Source: JAEYFP01 sp964566545 (GTDB taxonomy: Bacteria > Bacillota > Clostridia > Lachnospirales > Lachnospiraceae). From it: a stretch of DNA of 52,644 nucleotides. The notes under the pieces were generated by a model. That model had not been told where the DNA came from. It saw nothing but the letters and a program-made list of their open reading frames with translations, and did not search any database. Positions 1 through 8,397 of the stretch are shown piece after piece. A program made the translations under genes and the position numbers. The stretch is taken from contig CAZMIX010000012.1 of assembly GCA_964566545.1 (NCBI GenBank), forward strand, positions 1-52,644, read 5' to 3'. Every line of letters starts with the position of its first letter. Positions within the stretch are counted from its first letter, which is position 1.

Positions 1-1
1 C

Positions 2-874
2 ATTTCTGTCATCTATATTCCGAAAACCGAGATTTCCAGCAATGACTTCTGGTCATCCGTTCTGGCCGGCGCCGAGATGGCGGCGAAGGAGAACAATGTG
101 AATCTGGAAATTACGTCTCCGACCGATGAGCTGCATGTGGAGGAGCAGAATGAATTGATTTTGGAAGCGATCGAAAAGCGTCCCGATGTCATCGCCGTTT
201 CCCCGTCCTCCAGAAGTGAAAATAAGGAAGCGCTGTTAGCGGTAAAGGCGGCGGGGATCAAGCTGATCTTCATCGATTCAAAAACGGATGAGGAAATACA
301 GGATGTCTGTATTTCCACGGATAATATCGCGGCCGGACGGAAGATGGCTGAACCGATGCTCCCGACGCTTAACGAAGAATCGAAGATCGGCATCGTATCT
401 CACGTCAAGAATTCCTCCACTGCCGAAGAGCGTGAGCGCGGCTTCAGGGAAGGCCTGGGTGATTATGCTTCACAGGTGGTAGATGTCGTCTACAGCAATT
501 CGATGAAGGAGGTCGGTCTTGAGGTGACAAAGGAGCTTTTGATGAGAGAACCGGATATTACTTATCTGGCTTGTCTGAATGAGGACTCTGCGGTGGGCGC
601 GGCAAGAGCAGTCAAAGAGCTCGGCATGGAGGAGCAGATCTGCATCGTCGGCTTTGATAATTCGACGGAAGAAATTATCAGACTTGAAGAGGGTGTTTTT
701 TCCGCGATCGTCGTACAAAAGGCGTTCAGCATGGGGTATCTTGGAATTGAAAATGCGGCAAGGCTTGCAAGGGGCGAAGCGGTAGACGCATATATTGATT
801 CCGGTTCCGTATTGATTACGAAGGAAAATATGTATAAGGAAGAAAACCAGGAGCTGCTGTTTCCGTTTTATTAA
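2..874 (+). CDS. Periplasmic-type sugar-binding protein, 5' end missing
   Basis: The reading frame is open from base 2, so the true start and any signal peptide lie outside the window; about 290 residues remain. The fold is the type I periplasmic binding domain (Peripla_BP_4 / LacI ligand domain): a beta-strand ending ISVIYIPK, then FWSSVLAGAEMAAKE, a hinge strand IAVSPSS, a second strand LIFIDSK and a GIVSHVKNSSTAEERERGF segment typical of the second lobe. It ends with a short tail, LLFPFY. Such proteins either feed an ABC importer or act as the ligand-sensing partner of a membrane histidine kinase. It is separated from the downstream transporter by a hairpin and a promoter, so it belongs to a different transcript; a sensor role is a guess. 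Confidence 0.8.
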   Translation: MSVIYIPKTEISSNDFWSSVLAGAEMAAKENNVNLEITSPTDELHVEEQNELILEAIEKRPDVIAVSPSSRSENKEALLAVKAAGIKLIFIDSKTDEEIQDVCISTDNIAAGRKMAEPMLPTLNEESKIGIVSHVKNSSTAEERERGFREGLGDYASQVVDVVYSNSMKEVGLEVTKELLMREPDITYLACLNEDSAVGAARAVKELGMEEQICIVGFDNSTEEIIRLEEGVFSAIVVQKAFSMGYLGIENAARLARGEAVDAYIDSGSVLITKENMYKEENQELLFPFY

Positions 875-933
875 AAACCGCCGCCATGTAAATTATGAAC
901 AACTAAAAATTTCATAGAAAAGAAATAAATTTG

Positions 934-980
934 AATTTCCACATAAAACATTGAAAATAATGTTGTTTTATGTGGAAATT
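934..980 (+). terminator. Strong hairpin, probable terminator of the upstream gene
   Basis: A perfect 17-bp stem (934-950 with 964-980) encloses a 13-nt loop and is followed by a T-rich run (ttttcttt). It lies 60 bp after the stop of the sugar-binding protein gene and before the promoter of the ABC operon, so it should insulate the two transcripts. The following T-tract is interrupted, so efficiency is uncertain. Confidence 0.6.
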
Positions 981-1057
981 TTCTTTGAACTTTAAATTTT
1001 TTTGATCGCTTTTTGGAATCGGTGTAAAATTTTCACCATTCTATGTAAGATATTCTA

Positions 1058-1086
1058 TTAAATTATTCATTTTTTTGTCATATAAT
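1058..1086 (+). promoter_or_regulatory. Probable promoter of the sugar ABC operon
   Basis: A perfect -10 hexamer TATAAT is at 1081-1086. Seventeen bases upstream is only a weak -35, TTAAAT (1058-1063), as expected for a promoter that needs an activator. An imperfect palindrome, GGTGtAAAATTTTcACC, lies just upstream at 1021-1037 and could be a regulator site. The first gene starts at 1164, so the leader is about 70 nt. Confidence 0.5.
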
Positions 1087-1163
1087 ATTCACATATTCAT
1101 CTTGGAAGTAGTTAGAATTATGAAGTAATTCATGATAGGTAAGAAATATAGGAGGAAGAAAAG

Positions 1164-2147
1164 GTGGAGAAGATTAAGAACAACCCAATGGTTAAAAAAA
1201 TAGGATTTAACAGAATCGTGCTTTGCGGTGTTTTAATTTTAATGTATGTTCTGTTCGCAGTTTTAAGTCCTACGTTTTTAAGCTATTCCAGAATTCTCAG
1301 CGCTTTGAACTATGCGTACTTTTTAGGCTTTTTGGCGCTGGGTGTTACTTTTGTAATTGGTACGGGAGGCATCGACTTTTCTATCGGTCCGGTCATGTTC
1401 TGCGCGGCATTGATTTCAGGACAGATGCTGACAAAGTCAGGCGTGGCGCTTCCGATTTGCTTATTGGTCAGTATTATGGTAGGACTTTTGTTCGGCGTCA
1501 TAAACGGATGGCTCGTGGCTTACCGTGGCTTGCCTTCCTTTATTACCTCGATGGCGATCATGATGCTGGCAAAGGGTGTCGGTTCCGTGTTTACAAAGAT
1601 TCAGTCCGTGAGCTGGCCGCAGTCCTCCCAGCCGGGCGGCTGGTACAAAAACCTTGTTAAGATCAGGCTCGGCACGACACAGCTTCCGACAGGTCTCCTT
1701 ATTTTGATCATCGCAGCAATTATTTGTGCGATCGTGCTGAACAAGACGAGGATCGGACGTTACATATTATGCATCGGCGACAATCGGGAGGCAGTCAGAC
1801 TATCCGGCGTCAATGTAAAGAAGTGGGAAATGATCGCTTACATCATCTGCGGAACGCTCGCAGGCGTTGCAGCCATCTTCTATGTAGGCGCGTATACGAC
1901 CGTACAGCCCGGACTCGGTGACACGTTTAACAACGAAGCGATCGCAAGCTGCGTTATGGGCGGCACGTCCATGGCGGGCGGCATCGCCTCCATCGGTGGT
2001 ACCTTCATCGGAGTCATGATTATTTCTCTTTTGCAGGAGGGCATCCTCGCAATGGGCTTCCAGAAGGATTACCAGTATGTGCTGACCGGTATTATCGTGT
2101 TGATTGCAGTATATGCGGATATCCGCAGCAAGAAAAGGAAAAATTGA
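1164..2147 (+). CDS. Sugar ABC transporter permease (RbsC/YtfT type)
   Basis: This is an integral membrane permease of the BPD_transp_2 (branched-chain amino acid/ribose) family that forms part of the translocation channel for a sugar. It has 327 residues and many hydrophobic segments. The family signature is visible: GVTFVIGTGGIDFSIGPVM near residue 65, a cytoplasmic stretch with NKTRIGRYILCIGDNREAVRLSG and a C-terminal GGTSMAGG-IASIGGTFIG. The GTG start is chosen because AGGAGG lies 8 bases upstream at 1150-1155. It is first in the operon and is followed 15-30 bp later by the ATPase. It is clearly a paralogue of the second permease at 3684, so the channel is probably a heterodimer, as in the E. 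coli galactofuranose importer (YtfT/YjfF). Confidence 0.9.
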   Translation: MEKIKNNPMVKKIGFNRIVLCGVLILMYVLFAVLSPTFLSYSRILSALNYAYFLGFLALGVTFVIGTGGIDFSIGPVMFCAALISGQMLTKSGVALPICLLVSIMVGLLFGVINGWLVAYRGLPSFITSMAIMMLAKGVGSVFTKIQSVSWPQSSQPGGWYKNLVKIRLGTTQLPTGLLILIIAAIICAIVLNKTRIGRYILCIGDNREAVRLSGVNVKKWEMIAYIICGTLAGVAAIFYVGAYTTVQPGLGDTFNNEAIASCVMGGTSMAGGIASIGGTFIGVMIISLLQEGILAMGFQKDYQYVLTGIIVLIAVYADIRSKKRKN

Positions 2148-2177
2148 TCGGGCTCAGAGAGGATGGAAGGTGAGAAT

Positions 2178-3671
2178 ATGGGCGAAGTGATACTAGAAAT
2201 GAAAGAGATAGATAAGACGTTTCCCGGAGTACATGCGCTTGACCGTGTAAATCTGGATGTAAAAAGAGGCGAGGTACATGCCCTGATGGGAGAAAACGGC
2301 GCCGGAAAATCCACGCTGATGAAGGTGCTGACCGGCATTTATTCCAAGGACAGCGGAAGCATTGTTTATGAAGGAAAAGAAGTGGAGTTTACCAGCCCGA
2401 GAGAAGCGCAGGCGGCAGGCATCGTGATCGTGCATCAGGAGTTAAATATGATGGGACATCTGACGGTCGCGCAGAATATTTTTATCGGACGCGAGATCAT
2501 GAAGGGAAGCATCATCGACGATGGCCGGATGAATGAGGAAGCGATGAAGCTGTTTGAAAAGCTCAACATCGATATCGATCCGTCCGAGACGATGAGCCGT
2601 TTAACGGTCGGCAAGCAGCAGATGTGCGAAATTGCCAAAGCGATTTCCCATGAGGCGAAGGTCATCGTATTTGACGAGCCTTCCGCGGCATTGACAGAGG
2701 CCGAGATCGATGAGCTGTTTAAAATTATCCGTGACCTGCGGGATAAGGGACTTGGAATCGTCTATATTTCCCATAGAATGGATGAGATCAAGGTTATTAC
2801 GGACCGCGTCACGGTCATGCGGGACGGATGCTATGTCGGTACGCTGATCACGGAGGACTGTACGAAGGATGACATCATCAATATGATGGTCGGCCGTGTT
2901 ATTTATGAGGATCCGAAGACGGAGAGCGCCGTCGCAAAGGATGCGCCGGTCGTGTTGAAGGTCGAACATTTGAATGCCGGCAAGATGGTGCAGGACATCA
3001 GCTTTGAATTGCATAAAGGTGAAATTTTGGGCTTCTCTGGCTTGATGGGCGCGGGCAGGACGGAAACGGCGAGAGCGCTGTTTGGAGCCGACCCGAAGGA
3101 GAGCGGCGAGATTTACATCAACGGAGAAAAGGTGGAGATCCGCGATCCGCAGGATGCGGTAAACTACGGCATCGGCTATCTGTCCGAGGATAGAAAGCGG
3201 TTTGGTCTGGTCGTAGGAAAGACGATTGCGGAAAATTCCACGATGGCATGCCTGTCGGATTATATGAAGGGCGCTTTCATCGATAAGAAGAAAGAAAAAA
3301 AGGTCGCGCAGCAGTATGTGGATTCGTTAAAGACAAAGACGCCGGGCGTAGACCAGCTCATTGTGAATTTGTCGGGCGGCAACCAGCAGAAGGTCGTCAT
3401 TGCGAAGTGGCTTGTCAAGAACTGTGATATTCTGATTTTCGATGAACCGACAAGAGGCATCGACGTAGGTGCCAAGAGCGAGATTTATCATCTGATGAAT
3501 GAATTGGTGGCAGAAGGAAAGTCCATCATCATGATTTCTTCTGAAATGACTGAAATATTGAGAATGAGCGACCGCATTATCGTTATGTGCGAGGGTCGGA
3601 AAACGGGAGAGATCGACATCTCGGAGGCGACACAGGAAAACATCATGCATGCGGCAACGCTTAGAAGGTAG
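2178..3671 (+). CDS. Sugar ABC transporter ATP-binding protein (RbsA/MglA type)
   Basis: This cytoplasmic ATPase powers the importer encoded around it. It has two fused nucleotide-binding domains, as in RbsA, MglA and AraG. The first has Walker A GENGAGKST, a signature-like region SRLTVGKQQMCEIAKA and Walker B VIVFDEPSAALTEAE. The second has the degenerate Walker A of this family, GLMGAGRTET, with signature LSGGNQQKVVIAKW and Walker B ILIFDEPTRGIDVG. Length from this start is 497 residues, the family norm. An in-frame ATG at 2163 is possible, but its purine-rich site directly abuts it, whereas GGAAGGTGAG is well placed for 2178. It lies between two permease genes. Confidence 0.93.
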   Translation: MGEVILEMKEIDKTFPGVHALDRVNLDVKRGEVHALMGENGAGKSTLMKVLTGIYSKDSGSIVYEGKEVEFTSPREAQAAGIVIVHQELNMMGHLTVAQNIFIGREIMKGSIIDDGRMNEEAMKLFEKLNIDIDPSETMSRLTVGKQQMCEIAKAISHEAKVIVFDEPSAALTEAEIDELFKIIRDLRDKGLGIVYISHRMDEIKVITDRVTVMRDGCYVGTLITEDCTKDDIINMMVGRVIYEDPKTESAVAKDAPVVLKVEHLNAGKMVQDISFELHKGEILGFSGLMGAGRTETARALFGADPKESGEIYINGEKVEIRDPQDAVNYGIGYLSEDRKRFGLVVGKTIAENSTMACLSDYMKGAFIDKKKEKKVAQQYVDSLKTKTPGVDQLIVNLSGGNQQKVVIAKWLVKNCDILIFDEPTRGIDVGAKSEIYHLMNELVAEGKSIIMISSEMTEILRMSDRIIVMCEGRKTGEIDISEATQENIMHAATLRR

Positions 3672-3683
3672 GAGGAGAGAGTG

Positions 3684-4682
3684 ATGACAAAGAAACAGGG
3701 AAATGCGTTTACAAACAGTCCGATTGTCAGAGCAATCGGCGTACAGAAGGTAGTCGTAGTGCTTGTATTGCTGGCACTGTTCTTATTCTTCTGCATCATG
3801 AGCCCGGCTTTCAGGACTTATGCCACAATTTTAAGTATTTTCGATTATTCTTATTATATCACGTTCATGGCGATCGGCGTTACGTTTGCCCTGATCACGG
3901 GCGGCGTGGATCTGTCCATCGGTACAGGCATGGTCTGTTATGGATTGTTAGGCGGCTATCTGATCACTCATAAGGGCGCGCCGGTATTTGCAAGTATTCT
4001 GGTGGTGGTCATTACAGCCATGATTTTCGGGTTGTTCAACGGTATTTTAGTGGCGGTTTTAAACCTGCCGCCGTTTATCGCAACGCTCGGCACGATGATG
4101 GTCGTTCGGGGACTCGGTTCCATTTTTACGGGCGGCGTCAGCATTACATGGCCGCCGGCAGGCACGGAGCTTGGCTGGTTCAGAAACATTTTTAAAATTG
4201 ATATCGGTTCAACGAAGTTTCCGCTTGGATTTTTATGGGTGCTCCTGCTCGTGATTTTGATGTCGATCGTTTTGAATAAGACCAAGGTCGGGCGTTATAT
4301 CATCGCGATCGGAAGCAACAAGGAAGCGACGAGGCTTTCGGGTGTGAATGTCGTGAAATACCAGATTTCGGCTTATGTGGTTTCGGGTCTGTTTACAGGG
4401 CTTGCGGCGATCGCCTATGCGGCCACTTTCCAGGCAATTGCGCCGGGTACCGGTGCGGGGCTGGAGCTGGACGCGATCGGCGGCGCGATTATCGGCGGTA
4501 CATCCATGACAGGCGGTTCAGGCTCGATCGTAGGGACGCTTCTCGGCGTATTCATCATGTCGATGCTAAAGACCGGACTTCCGTTTATCGGCCTGCAGGC
4601 AAACTGGCAGCAGATCATCACGGGACTTGTATTGATCGGAGCGGTCATGATCGACGTAATCAAAAACAAGAAAATGGCCTAA
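3684..4682 (+). CDS. Sugar ABC transporter permease (RbsC/YjfF type), second subunit
   Basis: This is the second membrane permease of the importer, 332 residues, with the same family marks as the first: GVTFALITGGVDLSIGTGM, NKTKVGRYIIAIGSNKEATRLSG and IIGGTSMTGGSGSIVGTLLG. The preceding GGAGG overlaps the stop of the ATPase gene; ATG at 3684 is 8 bases from it, and the GTG at 3681 is an alternative. Having two different permease genes with one double ATPase distinguishes this system from ribose (RbsC homodimer) operons and suggests a heterodimeric channel. Confidence 0.9.
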   Translation: MTKKQGNAFTNSPIVRAIGVQKVVVVLVLLALFLFFCIMSPAFRTYATILSIFDYSYYITFMAIGVTFALITGGVDLSIGTGMVCYGLLGGYLITHKGAPVFASILVVVITAMIFGLFNGILVAVLNLPPFIATLGTMMVVRGLGSIFTGGVSITWPPAGTELGWFRNIFKIDIGSTKFPLGFLWVLLLVILMSIVLNKTKVGRYIIAIGSNKEATRLSGVNVVKYQISAYVVSGLFTGLAAIAYAATFQAIAPGTGAGLELDAIGGAIIGGTSMTGGSGSIVGTLLGVFIMSMLKTGLPFIGLQANWQQIITGLVLIGAVMIDVIKNKKMA

Positions 4683-4698
4683 AGCAGTTCATTTACGG

Positions 4699-4726
4699 TA
4701 TGTACCACAATAGGGTGGTTTACATA
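4699..4726 (+). other. Intercistronic RNA hairpin before the binding-protein gene
   Basis: TATGTACCAC (4699-4708) pairs with GTGGT-TT-ACATA (4715-4726), giving a 10-bp stem with a 2-base bulge. It lies between the second permease and the binding protein, with no T-tract, so it is unlikely to be a terminator. Hairpins here often mark RNA processing that raises binding-protein expression; that role is inferred. Confidence 0.4.
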
Positions 4727-4758
4727 TAAACAAACTATTTAAGTAGGAGGAAAAATTA

Positions 4759-5913
4759 ATGAAGAAGAAAGTATTAGCATCGCTACTTTCAGTAGCAATG
4801 GCAGCAACATTGTTGGCAGGCTGTGGTTCCGCAGCAGCTCCGGCCGCAGAAGCTCCCGCAACAGAGGAAGCAGCTCCGGCTGAAGAAGCAGCAGAAGCTC
4901 CCGCAGCAGAGGAAGCAGCGGCAGCGGGCGACATGAAGTTTGAAATCGTATCTAAGGGCTTCCAGCATCAGTATTGGCAGGCAGTTTTACTCGGTGCCAA
5001 CAATAAGGCAGCAGAGCTCGGCGTTACGATTAACTTCGTAGGACCGAACTCAGAGTCAGATATCGCTGATCAGGTTCAGATGCTCAACAACGCGATCAAC
5101 GCACAGCCGAACGCAATCGGTCTTGCAGCGCTGGATACAAGCGCTTGTCTGGATGCGATCCAGACCGCTATGGATGCAGGCATTCCGATTATCGGTTTTG
5201 ATTCAGGCGTTCCTGATGCTCCGGCAGGCTCCGTACTTGCTAACTGTGCGACAGACAACTATGCGGCAGGAGAGCTTGCGGCAGATGAAATGTACAAGGC
5301 AATCAAGGACAGAATCGCTGACGCTTCCGCACCTGTAAGAATCGGTGTTCTTTCACAGGATGCGACTTCTGAATCAGTTGGAAACCGTGGTTTAGGCTTC
5401 ATCGACAAGATGGGTTCCCTGGTCATCGCAGATGGCAAGACTGTCAATGTAGAAGGAAATGACAAGTTTGTTAACGGCTGCAAGGTTGAAAAGACAGACG
5501 GCGCAGATGTTGTGATCGAGGTATTGGTACCTGCTCAGGTTACATCCGAGCTTTCCTCTATCGATTGCCAGACGCTGCTTAACAAGGCTGATACGATCGC
5601 TATTTACGGCTCCAACCAGCATTCGGGCGAGGCTATGGTTACAGGTAATGAGAACCTGAATAAGCTTGGTACAGGTGCTGATCAGGTTATCGGTGTTGCA
5701 TTCGACTCCGGCGCAGTTATCAAGGCCGCTGTTAAAGATGGCACATTCCTGGGCGCGGTTACGCAGGCTCCGGTAGCTATGGGCGAAGGACTCGTTCAGG
5801 CGCTCTATGACGCAGCGAGTGGAAAGTCTGTTTCCGATCTTGACACAGGCTGCCAGTGGTATACGTCAGCGAACATGGACAGCGCTGAAATCGCTCCGAA
5901 TCTTTATGACTGA
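4759..5913 (+). CDS. Sugar-binding lipoprotein of the ABC importer (RbsB type)
   Basis: This extracellular protein captures the sugar and delivers it to the two permeases. Residues 1-21 are a lipoprotein signal peptide with lipobox LLAGC, so Cys22 should be lipidated and anchor the protein to the membrane. Residues 23-58 are an Ala/Glu/Pro-rich spacer. A Peripla_BP_4 domain follows from about residue 59 (KFEIVSKGFQHQYWQAV, hinge IGLAALDTS, strand IIGFDSG). The length of 384 residues includes the spacer. An AGGAGG site 8-9 bases upstream supports the ATG start. Hairpins lie on both sides of the gene. The ligand is unknown; the neighbouring FucU-like mutarotase suggests a monosaccharide with slow anomer exchange. 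Confidence 0.9.
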   Translation: MKKKVLASLLSVAMAATLLAGCGSAAAPAAEAPATEEAAPAEEAAEAPAAEEAAAAGDMKFEIVSKGFQHQYWQAVLLGANNKAAELGVTINFVGPNSESDIADQVQMLNNAINAQPNAIGLAALDTSACLDAIQTAMDAGIPIIGFDSGVPDAPAGSVLANCATDNYAAGELAADEMYKAIKDRIADASAPVRIGVLSQDATSESVGNRGLGFIDKMGSLVIADGKTVNVEGNDKFVNGCKVEKTDGADVVIEVLVPAQVTSELSSIDCQTLLNKADTIAIYGSNQHSGEAMVTGNENLNKLGTGADQVIGVAFDSGAVIKAAVKDGTFLGAVTQAPVAMGEGLVQALYDAASGKSVSDLDTGCQWYTSANMDSAEIAPNLYD

Positions 5914-5951
5914 TGCAAGGCGTGCTTAGACTAATCGTATAAAAACCTATC

Positions 5952-5981
5952 AGGGCATATCATAGGATTATGGTATGCCCT
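5952..5981 (+). other. RNA hairpin after the binding-protein gene
   Basis: AGGGCATATCATA (5952-5964) pairs with TATGGTATGCCCT (5969-5981): 13 pairs including one G-U, with a 4-nt loop GGAT. It is not followed by a run of T, so it may protect the upstream message from 3' decay or only partly terminate before the mutarotase gene at 6025. Confidence 0.5.
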
Positions 5982-6024
5982 AATGGGCATCCAAATCAAA
6001 TAACTGTTTAATGGAGGCAGGATT

Positions 6025-6465
6025 ATGTTAAAAGGAATTCCCCAAATATTATCACCGGAATTATTAAAAGTATTATGCGAGATGGGACACAGCGACAGGC
6101 TTGTGATTTCCGACGGAAATTTCCCGGCGGAGTCCATGGGGAAAAATGCGATCGTGATCCGCTGCGACGGGCACGGCGTGCCCGCGCTTCTGGATGCGAT
6201 CCTTCAGGTATTCCCTCTCGACAGCTATGTGGAGCATCCGGTAAATTTAATGGAGGTTATGAAGGGAGATCCTGTTGAGACACCGATCTGGGACGAGTAT
6301 AAGGAGATCGTTAAAAAATATGAAGTCCGCGGTGAGCAGGCAGTCGGAAATATCGAACGGTTTGCTTTTTATGAGGAAGCGAAGACGGCTTATGCCATTA
6401 TTGCGACAGGAGAATCCGCTCTTTACGCGAATGTGATGCTGCAGAAGGGTGTTGTCACAGAGTAG
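6025..6465 (+). CDS. fucU: RbsD/FucU-family sugar mutarotase
   Basis: Enzymes of this family interconvert the alpha and beta anomers of a free sugar (L-fucose for FucU, D-ribose for RbsD) so that the next enzyme can use it. The start MLKGIPQILSPELLKVL and the active-site loop GHSDRLVISDGNFP (His22, Asp24) match the FucU branch. The conserved RCDGHGVPALLDAIL and late E-A-x-x-AYAIIATGE segments are present. The length of 146 residues fits FucU (about 140) rather than shorter RbsD. GGAGG lies 7-8 bases before ATG. It is co-directional with the importer and probably works on the imported sugar. The exact sugar specificity is not established. Confidence 0.82.
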   Translation: MLKGIPQILSPELLKVLCEMGHSDRLVISDGNFPAESMGKNAIVIRCDGHGVPALLDAILQVFPLDSYVEHPVNLMEVMKGDPVETPIWDEYKEIVKKYEVRGEQAVGNIERFAFYEEAKTAYAIIATGESALYANVMLQKGVVTE

Positions 6466-6483
6466 CTTTTGATAGGAGAAGGT

Positions 6484-7350
6484 ATGGGAGATAAATTAAA
6501 AAGAAAAGTACGAAAAGAAAAGACCTTGAACGATAAGCCCTTGAAAGAGGAGACTCTAAAAGAAAAGAGTTTGAAAATAAAGGGGCCGAAAGAAAAGGTT
6601 TTTAAATTCGGATTTCCGAAGCTGAAACTGCCAAAACCGAAAGCCCTGGTAGTTCGGGCCGCAAATTTAAAAGAACGCGGGTTTTTAAACAGCATCTCCA
6701 CAAAATTATTGGGTGTGTTCGGCGTTACGATGTTTTCCATGCTCGTGCTGATCGTCGTTTTTATTGTGAAGGCGCTCGGTTATAATCAGGAATATCAGGC
6801 GGTGCTTGAAAATGTCAACAAGATCAATTATATCAAGACGGAAATCAGCGCGCAGCCAAACCGTCTTATGAGCCTCTGCATGATGCAGAAGAATGTGGAG
6901 GAGTCCGGCGAGACCGTAATTGTTGAAACGATGCTCAAGGATCTGGATGAGATCTCTCAAAGCATCGGGACGGATGCGGCCTTTCAGGGCAATCAGGGAA
7001 TGATCGTCTCGATTCGGACGCCGCTTGCCGCCTATCAGGCGGGCCTTGACAAAATTATCGCGCTTGGAAAGGACGGCTGTTATCCGGCGCTCGATACGGA
7101 AATTACCGCGATGTTAAAAGACGAGCTGTTTAGTCAAAATACCGCGATCGCCAATTATTGCGGCAGCCTGATCACGATGGAGATCGATCGCAGTGAAATC
7201 GTGCAGCAGGAGGTCAATCAGAATTTTAAACAGACAGTGGTCGCCGTAGGAATCGTATTTGTATGTCTGCTTATTGTAGGTGCGGGGTGCTGTACGGCCG
7301 TCGTGCGCAACATCACAAATCGGGTGCATACGTTAAAGAATGAAATTTCC
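6484..7350 (+). CDS. Methyl-accepting chemotaxis receptor, N-terminal part (interrupted by assembly gap)
   Basis: This is the sensor half of a chemoreceptor that continues after the N run at 7361. Start ATG 6484 has AGGAGAAGG just upstream. Residues 1-73 are an unusual Lys-rich cytoplasmic extension built of degenerate five-residue units. A first membrane helix covers about 74-97 (LLGVFGVTMFSMLVLIVVF), an extracellular four-helix-type sensor about 98-245, and a second membrane helix follows (VAVGIVFVCLLIVGAGCC). The start of a HAMP domain (RNITNRVHTLKNEIS) runs into the gap. It directly follows fucU, so it may detect the sugar-loaded binding protein, as Trg does with RbsB in E. coli; this is inferred from position only. 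Confidence 0.88.
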
Positions 7351-7360
7351 NNNNNNNNNN
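7351..7360. other. Assembly gap of ten N inside the chemoreceptor gene
   Basis: Ten N replace unknown sequence in the HAMP domain. The frames on each side join only if the true gap is 2, 5, 8, 11... bases, so ten is a placeholder and not a real length. Confidence 0.95.
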
Positions 7361-8396
7361 TGTGGCGCAAGGGGATCTGTCGAGGCAGGATATCGTCATC
7401 AGCACGAACGATGAGATCAAGGAGCTGGCGGTGGCTTTTAATCATATGAGCGGCAGCCTCAGAAAAATTATCGGCAAGATGGTTCGCGTTACGGAGGAAA
7501 TGGAGCATTCCACACGGATCGTCAGTAAGAGCGTAGAGGTCAATTCGAAGGGAAGCCGGGAAGTGTCGGAATCCATCGAGCAGATGTCCACACTGATGGA
7601 AAGGCAGAATGAAATGACGGAGAGCACCTTAAAGCAGGTGGCGGATATGGAGTCCGCGTCCAACAAGATTTCTGCGGGTATCAGGCGCATCAGTGAAAAC
7701 GCGGATATTTCCATGGAGCGGGCCGAAAAGGGAAGCGACGACATCAAGCAGTATACGGAGCAGCTTTCTGAGGTCAATGGAATCATGAACCAGATTTCCG
7801 GCGTCGCCTCACAGCTTCATACGAGCACGCAGGAAATGAATACGATCATCGAGTCGATCTCTAATATTTCGTCAATGACGACACTGCTGTCTTTAAACGC
7901 CTCGATCGAGGCGGCAAGAGCCGGACAGGCAGGACGGGGGTTTGCTGTTGTCGCTACGGAAATTAAAAAGCTGGCGGATGATACGAAGGAAGCGGCGAGC
8001 CGGATCGGCTCCATCATCAGCCAGGTGCAGGACAATGTAGTTGAAATGACGGATAAGATGGAGACGGGGCTTGCACAGCTTGGCAGGAGCAATGAAATCG
8101 CAAGGGTGACACAGGGCAGCTTTCAGGATATCAGGGAAGGGACGCTTGTTGTCAATAAGGATGTGCAGGATATCGTGACCTACATCGAGGAAATGAGCCG
8201 CATGGTGGAATATGTGACGGCGAGCGTGCGCAGTATTACGGATGCGATCGAGCAGAATACGTCCACGACGGTGGAGATCGCAAAGACCGTGGAAGCAGAG
8301 ACAGACAGCTTACAGGAGGTCGCGGGAACGGCGGGCGCATTAAAAATGCTCGCAAAAGAGCTGCAGGAGGCGGTGTTGGAATTCCGCCTGGAATAG
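7361..8396 (+). CDS. Methyl-accepting chemotaxis receptor, C-terminal signalling part
   Basis: This continues the receptor begun at 6484. The first readable codons (from 7362) give VAQGDLSRQD, the end of the HAMP domain, followed by DEIKELAVAFNHMSGSLRKI. A long coiled-coil signalling domain follows, with the hairpin tip ISNISSMTTLLSLNASIEAARAGQAGRGFAVVATEIKKLAD, in which the E-A-A-R-A-G and GFAVVA-E-I-x-x-LA pattern defines the methyl-accepting chemotaxis domain that docks CheA/CheW. It ends with EAVLEFRLE. No CheR-tethering pentapeptide is seen at the C-terminus. The stop is 1 base from the stop of the convergent araC-type gene. Confidence 0.9.
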
Positions 8397-8397
8397 C

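Noticed and set aside
875..1163. Possible small RNA or riboswitch before the importer
   Set aside because: Only one simple hairpin, placed as a terminator, plus a promoter and a dyad; no conserved riboswitch core is recognisable.
6423..6740. Minus-strand frame with Phe-rich repeats
   Set aside because: It is the complement of the Lys-rich pentads of the chemoreceptor; the repeats are explained by the plus strand.
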